Source: Zhengitettix transpicula
Taxonomy: Eukaryota; Arthropoda; Insecta; Orthoptera; Tetrigidae
Length of the DNA stretch: 64,000 nucleotides
Assembly: GCA_037074705.1 (NCBI GenBank)
Contig: CM073596.1
Coordinates: forward strand, 20,356,501-20,420,500
Direction of reading: 5' to 3'
Below, one piece after another: positions 56,829 to 64,000 of the stretch. How positions within the stretch are numbered: the first letter of the stretch is position 1; the number at the start of each line of letters is the position of its first letter. Below the pieces are notes generated by a model. That model made no database searches. It was not told the origin of the DNA and saw nothing but the letters and a program-made list of their open reading frames with translations. Both the position numbers and the translations under genes were made by a program.

Positions 56829-57400
56829 TTTTAGAGTATCAGGCTACATGAGGGTAATACACATGGTGGCAACTCCCCTTTAATAGCATAGGATTTGAAA
56901 GGGGGATGCGGAAAGGCAGCCAAGGGTTAACTAGGGCCCCCAGCTATAATTTTAAGGACGTTACCCTGCAATTCGCATAAATGTGATGCAGAGAAAATCC
57001 AACAAAACCTGCATCAGGTAGGTCGGGCATTGGGTACTTGTCCCACGCCCTTCCGATGGCGGGAGAGGGGTTTGCTGTAAGGACGCAGCATTCCTTTCTG
57101 CGTGCCTCGACCAGTTTAGGAGGCAGCTGGCCGACTAACCTCGATCATGTATATCGGGGTCTTGGTGCGTGTCCCACGTTTTGCGTTGGAACACAACATT
57201 GTCTTCTTCATGTCTCGACTAGTTTAGGAGGCAGCTGGTGGACTGATCCAAGATGACAACTCTCGTGCTCAAAGTCTGTGACCTCGAACATACACCTCTT
57301 AAAACAGACCCAGAAGCCTCGATTAATGCGAACCTTAGTTCTTAACTAGAAAGAGAATAAGGCATACCAGAATGTAGCCTAATCCATTATTTTCAGGTAG
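56829..57400 (-). mobile_element. Family A SINE-like element, copy 8, rearranged
   Basis: The minus-strand copy with the normal 3' end and body up to aggaggcagctggccgacta. It then carries a diverged second version of the block tgtcccacg ... ctcgactagtttaggaggca before the 5' part resumes. The internal segment is thus duplicated and partly decayed. The 5' border is uncertain. It lies 28 bp from copy 9 in the same orientation. Confidence 0.8.
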
Positions 57401-57427
57401 GTTCAACCAACGAGAGCGGCGAATCAT

Positions 57428-57966
57428 ACTCTTTTTTTTTGGGTGTAGACAGGCTATGTATAGGGTAATTCACATAGTGGCAACTCCCCTCTTATAGCAT
57501 AGGAAAGGGATTTGAAAGGGGGGATGCGGAAGGGTGGAGGAAGGTAGCCAAGGGTTAACTAAGGCCCCCGGGCTATAGTTTAAGGATCCTACCCGGCATT
57601 CGCCTAAAAGTAATGCAGGACAAACCCTATAAAAACCTGCATCAGGTAGGTCGGGCATTGGGTACTTGTACCATACCCGTCCGATGGCGGGAGAGGGGTT
57701 TGCTGTGGGGTCGCAGCTTACCCCTCGCCATGCCTTGGCCAGTTTAGGAGGCAGCTGGCCGACTATTCCAATAGGAATAGCAATAGGCATTCCAATAAGA
57801 ATGCCCAAGGTCTGCGACCCCGGAACATACACCTCTCAAAACAGACCGAGGTGCCTCGGCATGTGGGAACCATAGTTCAAAAAACCAGAGAGTTGCGTCC
57901 CCAAAGGTAGCCTCCGCCAGAGCTCTCTGGGAAGGTTCACCTGCGAGAGAATCGTCTCGCAGGCTT
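57428..57966 (-). mobile_element. Family A SINE-like element, full-length copy 9
   Basis: Flanked by the 10-bp target duplication ggcgaatcat at 57418-57427 and 57967-57976. The 539-bp minus-strand element begins aagcctgcgagacgattctc, forms one hairpin with ctcgcagg, and ends tctacaccc followed by nine A. A small tandem (ccaataggaatagcaatagg) expands the middle. The 120-codon frame 57470-57832 lies in the body but is interrupted in most other copies. This is the best-preserved copy for defining the family. Confidence 0.93.
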
Positions 57967-57976
57967 GGCGAATCAT

Positions 57977-59775
57977 GCGGTGTTATTATTGTAATACATA
58001 TCCTTAATTGTTTATTTATCTGCGAGCGATATTAATAATTAAAATTTTTGATTCGACGTGGTTGTCTGTGACGTTATGCTCGTTCCGTAACGAGCGAATT
58101 TGCAAAATAGGAAACTTAGTGTTTTAGATATGCAACTACTTAAATCACTAAGCCTCAAAATTAATTAGGCGAATTTTTCCTGGGTCATGGCGATTGACTA
58201 TAAATTGAAATAGAAGATGACTCTGCTGTGAACCTATGAAATAGTTTACTGTTTCATATTTATATATTTAGGGCAGAACTACTATTTTTCAGGAAAAACA
58301 GCAGCCATTGATTTGTTATTAAATCCATGGATTATGATATATAGTATGTTAGTATAATTTTAAGTGTAATTTCTGTATGTCTTTCGTCCCGTATGCTACT
58401 TTATCTTTCAAAGACTAATATACGAATAAATCTAAAATGAACCTAATTAATTTATTTTAAGATATTGGAATGTGGCGTGGCCAAATACAGACTAATTTTG
58501 ATATTGTTTTGTTACCCAATGTAAGTTATTCTTCTAAATATTTATTTTCTGCGGTTTCTTCAAGCCATTTAACTTGATTCGGATGTTATAAACAAACTTT
58601 TTAATTATAATTGTTGACTTCATATTTTATTTTGTGGATATGGTTATAATAGTTCGCGAGAGTTTTTGTTTAGAACAGTTATTTCATTATACACTGCCAG
58701 CCTTGAGAAAATTTGAAATAGAACAAGTGGATGATAAACGAACAGAAACAACTGAGATAGACACATTATCTCCTACAGTTATATGACTGCCATAAATCGT
58801 TCGATCGAACAAGAACGTGTCACAAGTTTACTGCAGAAGGAATCATAATTTCAAAAATAGAATTCTGCGTATATGATGTACGTAAAACATAAACTATTAT
58901 TCACGACATCCGAATAGCATTATCTAGCTAATGCCACTTTCTAAATTGAATTTTCAAATGGAATAGTGTTATGGTTTCCGTAAAGTGCACCTAAATTAAT
59001 TGTTTGTAGTGTCTCTACAAGATCCAATAACGTCCTACGCCCATAACCAACCGTCCTTGATTTAACCTCTTTCCTTCCACAGACAAAAATATATTTATGC
59101 TGGATGCAGACCTGAAGCATCATTTCAAGAAAATGTATTTTACATTTCAATTAATTAAATGATACAGACTAGCATATTCAATATTTTTAAATATAAAAAT
59201 ACCTGTAACCGTTTAAAATCAACAATTAAATAATTACATAACCAAAAAACAAAAAATTAATTAAAAAAATAAATACCACAAAATGTTTCTGCAAACTTGT
59301 TGAAAGAAACAACTTTTGGAGAAGCTTTGTGTAGTTTTTTATATTACATAATTTTCTCTGTTTTTGCATATAATATTATTTAATTCTAAATTTATAATTG
59401 TATTCTAACCTGAAGAATAGCGTTCAAACCATTTTTATAAAGTACTGATTTGTTGGTTCGTACAAATAAAAGCCACAAAGGCTTAGTGAGAAGAAAAGTT
59501 TCCTAGATTTCGTCGTCCGCTCCAAGCTCTAAGAAGACATTGAGTAGTTTCTCTTTTAATTTTTCAAACTGAATTATTAGACGCAGGAAGGGAAAACATG
59601 AGGAAGTGAAGTGTGGACAAACAGAGGAGGAGGAGGTTAGTAAGGTAATTGGTGGAAATTTCTATTCGTCAGTCACTTTCAAGCGTTTATTTCTTTCTCC
59701 CGTACTCTTGTTAGTAAAAAAAAAGGATCGGTAACAACATGGAATTAACTTCCAATTCTAGGATGTCTCAATTTT
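57977..59775. other. AT-rich intergenic DNA
   Basis: No gene or repeat family was recognised. A 69-codon minus-strand frame (58941-59150) is not convincing. Confidence 0.4.
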
Positions 59776-60015
59776 CTATTCCAGGTACATAAGTATTGTC
59801 CGCATATGCCGGTGGAGTAATTAGCTGATTAACTGCCGAGAACGTGTCAATTGCTTACAGTAGTGATCAACTGAAATGTGTTCAATCTCCTGAGCAGCAG
59901 TCAGATTTGATTAGAATGAACCGCGTGACCCCCTAATTGAGTACCGAAGGGTGGTGTTTCTGGATATGGACCAGAGGGGTTCCTAACGATGAGATTATTC
60001 AGGCACGCAAAGATG
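59776..60015. promoter_or_regulatory. GC-richer block with homeodomain-type cores
   Basis: Contains gtggagtaattagctgatta and ccccctaattgag, with TAATTAG and CTAATTG being Antennapedia-class type cores. It is GC-richer than its flanks and not repeated. The regulatory call is inferred. Confidence 0.35.
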
Positions 60016-62010
60016 CCAAAATAATTAATTGAAGGGTTCGAAGATTGAACTATTTTAACGACAAGGTGTTGCCAAAGGAAACCTTTAGCGATGTAAGAAT
60101 ATGTATTTGTTCATCAAAACCAAATGATTCTGAGGTTAACCACCTCCCTCATGTGTAAACTCGGGTCACAGAACAAAAGTAGCCATTGACTTACTTCGGT
60201 CCTTCTACCACTAGCAAAGCTATCCACGACGTTCATCTTGTAATCAAGTTTCAACTCCAAACCAGATTGTAAACAGCTGCGATAATCAACATTACAGTAG
60301 GTTAAGACCTTTGAACTAAGAATTATTATCAGGAACCACAAAAAAATTATTTGTTGTAAATATTTAGTTTAGTAAGAAATAAAACCTTCATCTTACATTC
60401 GTAATGCGGAGTGGCTTCATTATTCATGTTTGCAGCAAATTATTTTTTCAAAATTGTTTGGAACCTGTTTCTGAACGAACATTTTACAAACAACTATACT
60501 TGTGTTATACATGACTTCAACACAGATAATTACGTTCGCTATCTACATATTTCTTCAGCTATTAGATGAGAAATTTTTCTAAGACATGGAGCAAGCTGAC
60601 GGTCGATTATAATCGATATATTACCATCGAAACATGACAAGCATGAAAGAATATAGATCCATCCAAGTCGTATCCTAGTCTAATATATGTAAACGAAAAA
60701 GTACAATTTCATTTACATAGTTAATTAATTTCTTTAAAGCTGTGTGAAAAGTGTACCAGAAATGCGGATATAGAAAATAATTGAATCGTTTTTAAAACAA
60801 TAAGTCGATATTTAATGACAAATACAAGAATATTTAGAGGCTATATTTAATAAAAACTGGAAGATGATAAAATGGAAGGCTGCACCTAGCGCTGAGGGAG
60901 AGAAGGAGATGATAAAAAATTATTATCTCCAGCATAATTTATTCAACCTTTTATGAAATATAGTTACTACATCTACCGTTCGAATCGACAACATTCCATT
61001 AGAACGTTTTAACAAGTTTAGTCATTTCACATGTAATTGAAATAATTCAGATGAATAGTCATATGGATTATTTATTTTGTTATTATTAATTTTTCTTTTC
61101 CGGGTGAGTTTGAATTTTGCTACAAGTATGAATGCACTCTCAATCATAACGCAGAGCTTTTCCTTACAATTCTTATAAAAGAATATGAAGGAAGGAAATA
61201 ATTCAATGATTAAAGTAAGATTTCAAGTTGAAAATTAATTATCAAAATCATATGCACAAATAAAAATTAGCCCCAAATATTTGATTCAAGTGTATGTGAC
61301 TATTTCCTTCAAACTAAAATAATAATAACTTGACATTTCGCTGTTAATGGAATCAATAATAATAAATATTTAATAAAATAGAAATAAATAACAACCAGGA
61401 ATAATTTAAGAAAAATCTGTATAAATTGTGGAAACTATCTTTTATATAAGAAACTGACAAGCATTAGGAAACAATGTTTTTCTATACCGTATACTTTTAC
61501 GTTTTGAACCAATCTGATATACAAAAGTTAAGTCCTAAATATATTACAAATTTTTTATTTGGTTTTCAGTTCTTTGGATAATACAAAAGACACACTGGGT
61601 TCAATTTAATGTTTTAATAAAGTCGTGATTTACTCATTGGTGTTGACGCCTGCACACATGTATATTGACACACTAAGACAGTTATCAGACCAAAGTTTCA
61701 AGTAAAAGTAATGCATTCGGATATGCAACACATTGAAAATGAAGTCAGAGATGTTTGAATAATCCTGAAATGCTTTTAGGAAATGCTTTTCTTATTAAAC
61801 ATTGTACATTTCTACGACTGTAAACTGTATATGAGAAAAATTGAAGCATGTCCTTGACAACTTCGAGCACCACTAATGTATTCAAGTTCATTTAAATAAC
61901 AACACAGTTTCCATAGAACACTCTTTTGTTGTAAAATAAAACATAATAAGGAATAAAAGGAGAAGCCGACGCCCTCCAAGAGAAGAAAAGAAAAATTGCC
62001 TAACAAAACG
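60016..62010. other. AT-rich intergenic DNA upstream of the promoter domain
   Basis: Two kilobases without recognised genes or repeats. The sharp rise in GC and CpG at about 62010 marks the start of the promoter domain. Confidence 0.45.
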
Positions 62011-62699
62011 TTTTCCCACACTGGAATATGAGGGGGGCCCCAGACCGCAGCGCAGCACAGCGACTGAAGCAGAACTTCAGCCAGGGAGTGAGGGTCGCCA
62101 TGTTGGCGCGGTGGCCAGAGACCACGCCTCCACTGGGGGCCGTGATTGGCCAGCGTGACTCGGAGGGGGCGTGCACTTCTCAACACGTTGACGCGACACG
62201 GTCATGTCTCCGACGTCCACGGGAACGCCGCAAAAATCTTCTACGACGACCGAGCAAACACCAAGCATCATCGTCGAAGCGTCTCCGTCGTCCGTGCGAC
62301 GTTTCCAATGGGACCTCTGTCAGTGTAGTCCGTTCTGAACATTGTAGGACGCAAGGAAACTCCGCAACACCCGAGACTCACCAGCGTCCCGTTGTTGACG
62401 TACGGAATGGTTGCACCACAGTGTGGTGTGTGAGCACATATGAGCCTACGTGTGTGGGTGTTAGTGTGGGAAGAGTTTCACGTGAAACGAGCTGGTCAGC
62501 AAGCACACGTCCATGCAGAAAGAATGTCCGAAAAAGACTTGTTTCTGTAGGAGCTCGCTGGTCCCCACCAGCTTCGTGACGCAGTGGCCACGCCCCCGCG
62601 CGAGTGAGAGAGCCTTATGCTGCCGCCATTTGCGCAACAGAGACGGCGGTGTAGCCAGTAAGCGACGAGCTGGCACGCGGCTCTCGGAGGAGGGGGGAG
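62011..62699 (+). promoter_or_regulatory. CpG-rich upstream promoter domain
   Basis: Strong GC and CpG enrichment starting at ggggggccccagaccgcagc. Overlapping open frames on both strands (up to 183 codons) reflect low stop density. They have Arg/Ser/Thr-rich content without domains, so they are not called as genes. The position directly before TATA-like boxes and the first exon makes a promoter domain the natural reading. Confidence 0.6.
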
Positions 62700-62775
62700 T
62701 TATATAGAGAAAAGCCTGTGTGGCGGTCCCCTCTCAACTTGCTAGGGGCCTAGGTCAGAGGGATGATATATAGAG
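62700..62775 (+). promoter_or_regulatory. Two TATA-like boxes and possible initiator
   Basis: ttatatag at 62700-62707 is followed about 30 bp later by tctcaacttg (possible initiator near 62735). A second gatatatag lies at 62765-62773 and would place a start near 62795. Either could serve the exon at 63354. Transcript 5' ends are needed to choose. Confidence 0.45.
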
Positions 62776-63353
62776 CTCCGGACTTAACGTTTAAATCGCG
62801 CTGGGAAGTCGACGAGATTAGGCGGTGGCTTGCGGCTGCTGGAGCGATAACGCCGCTGCGGGGGGATTTTTGCAGACGGTAAGAGAGGAGAGAGAGAAAG
62901 TGAGCGAGAGAGAGGCTAAAAACCTCGCCAGGAGGGGAAGATTATTACCGCCGACGCAAAAATAACTATTGATACAGACAGAGAGAGCTGTAGTCGGTAA
63001 TCACAGGGCCTATTAGTAAGTTGCCTCTCCGTAGGCCGATAAGACGGTATGGCGTGTGAGTGCGTGGTGGTCGCGTGCGTGTGATCCGGGGAAGTGATTC
63101 TGTAAACGCGGAAGAAGGACCCTTCGCGTGGCACGTGGTGGGACCGCCCACCGCTTCTAATTCCGGCCTACATTTATTAGCAACAGGAGGAATTCGCTCG
63201 AAGAAAGACTAACACAGGCCGACAGATAAAAAAAATTCCACCGAAGTGAGTTGAATCGACGAGAACACGTGAAGAGCTTACTTGCTGCTATGAGAAGAGA
63301 CTGCTGATTGTGTGTCATAACTGTTTGCGCTGGAACTGTTGTTCGTCCGCGAC
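62776..63353 (+). other. Predicted 5' untranslated leader with GAGA tract
   Basis: Between the TATA-like boxes and the start codon lies about 580 bp of GC-rich DNA, with a purine tract of GAGA units at 62882-62915 (agagagagaaagtgagcgag). GAGA-factor (Trl) sites are common at promoters of insect developmental genes. No well-placed upstream ATG frame shows coding content, and an intron within the leader cannot be excluded. Confidence 0.45.
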
Positions 63354-63540
63354 ATGGAATCGCTCCAGGACCCGGGTTTGTGTCTGCAGGACCTCGTGGC
63401 CGGCGTGGGCGATTCTCATCACCATCTGCACCCACACCAGACCCACGACCTGGGTCTCAACCATCATCACCATCACCACACGACCCTGCATGAACCACAT
63501 CCGCAACTGCACCACGAGCCCTTGGAGAAGCTCAAGCGAG
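63354..63540 (+). CDS. First coding exon of a His-rich, probable transcription factor gene
   Basis: The ATG at 63354 has good context (gacATGg). The 62 full codons start MESLQDPGLCLQDLVAG and continue with a histidine-rich stretch (16 His in 62 residues, including six in a row at residues 37-42), ending EPLEKLKR. The exon stops at AAGCGAG|gttagt, a consensus 5' splice site, leaving one base of the next codon (phase 1). Reading on would hit a stop at once, so splicing is required. A conserved-looking hydrophobic start, His runs and a charged end before an early intron are usual for homeodomain and other developmental factors. The specific gene cannot be named without later exons. A TTG five codons upstream is in frame but not a likely start. 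Confidence 0.75.
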
Positions 63541-64000
63541 GTTAGTATCTCACTCACACTCATTCATAAATTAAGCCTACAATTCCCCGTAGAAATTATA
63601 CAGGTCACGTATTTACCGCTTTAACAGTTCCCGTAGCGTCAGGAAAAAAAATGCGTGAAATCTTCTTCGGATATGATTTGTTCCATATAATGCATAAAAG
63701 TATGCTTTGATCAATAAAACTGCATTTGTGTGACGTGAGTATCCAGGAATCTGTGAAATATAGCCATAAATCAAATTTCTGCATTTTATCCTTCAGATAA
63801 CACAAATTAAGAATTTCTGAATATTTACTTGTTCAATAACTGTTTAATACACTTAAAAGGAACGTATTTTGAAATAACTTTTTAAATTTAACTTTGTTTA
63901 ACGTTGAAAAATTACATGCGTCCCATCACTATTCTTTACAGTATTCTATTGAAATGTCCCAGGAAATTAATACACGATATGTGTTAAATAGAAGTGTAAT
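63541..64000 (+). other. Start of intron 1
   Basis: AT-rich sequence following the 5' splice site. No acceptor followed by coding sequence is seen before the window ends, so the intron is at least 460 bp long. A 66-codon minus-strand frame in it is AT-driven. Confidence 0.65.

Noticed and set aside
57470..57832. 120-codon minus-strand frame as a host gene
   Set aside because: It lies wholly within a family A repeat and is interrupted in most other copies.
62028..62579. 183-codon plus-strand open frame in the CpG-rich promoter domain
   Set aside because: It is rich in Arg, Ser and Thr without any domain, overlaps frames on the other strand, and sits just before TATA-like boxes. Low stop density in GC-rich DNA explains it.
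63339..63353. Upstream TTG as the start of the His-rich exon
   Set aside because: The ATG at 63354 has better context, and TTG starts are not expected in insect nuclear genes.
1..64000. CRISPR arrays, bacterial operons or prophage
   Set aside because: No direct-repeat/spacer arrays or ribosome-binding-site-led gene strings are present. Spliced exon, SINE, LTR and LINE content show a eukaryotic genome.

Overview
This window is eukaryotic and almost certainly from an insect. It is an AT-rich matrix (roughly 64-66% A+T by eye) without operons or long reading frames. It contains tRNA-derived SINE pieces, solo LTRs, a fragment of an insect-type LINE reverse transcriptase, a fragment of a PIF/Harbinger transposase, and one confident spliced coding exon at the far right. 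A large-genome, hemimetabolous insect (cockroach or termite type) fits the repeat content, but the species cannot be fixed from the sequence.

Layout. About 62 kb is intergenic. The right end (about 62.0-64.0 kb) is a CpG-rich promoter domain. It holds TATA-like boxes, a GAGA-rich leader, and a first coding exon at 63354-63540 that encodes a histidine-rich N-terminus and ends at a consensus 5' splice site. Such a leader is typical of developmental transcription factors, but the DNA-binding domain would lie in later exons outside the window. The only other plausible gene is a small two-transmembrane-segment reading frame on the minus strand at 33707-33952, with a CRE-type site and a TATA-like box just upstream.

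Repeats. The most abundant element, here called family A, is a 0.5-0.6 kb SINE-like retroposon with ten full or partial copies (1, 3031, 11737, 27613, 36409, 36831, 51771, 53717, 56829, 57428). Three copies have clear 10-13 bp target-site duplications. The element starts with an imperfect hairpin, ends in an A-rich tail, and shows no tRNA-type promoter. Three solo LTRs of one family (5866, 20833, 49022) have 4 bp target-site duplications; a fourth LTR-like element lies at 9409. Other repeats are two blocks of family B, two of family C, an inverted pair D, an exact 407 bp tandem duplication (42394-43207), a three-unit tandem array that looks like a broken coiled-coil exon (23321-23982), and several micro- and minisatellites.

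GC islands. About twenty GC-richer blocks of 200-600 bp lie in the AT-rich matrix (for example 4620, 8636, 10640, 17086, 22766, 28235, 31480, 37690, 40080, 46840). They are neither repeats nor convincingly coding. Their spacing upstream of a probable developmental gene makes them candidate cis-regulatory modules. This is inference, and cross-species alignment or chromatin data would decide it.
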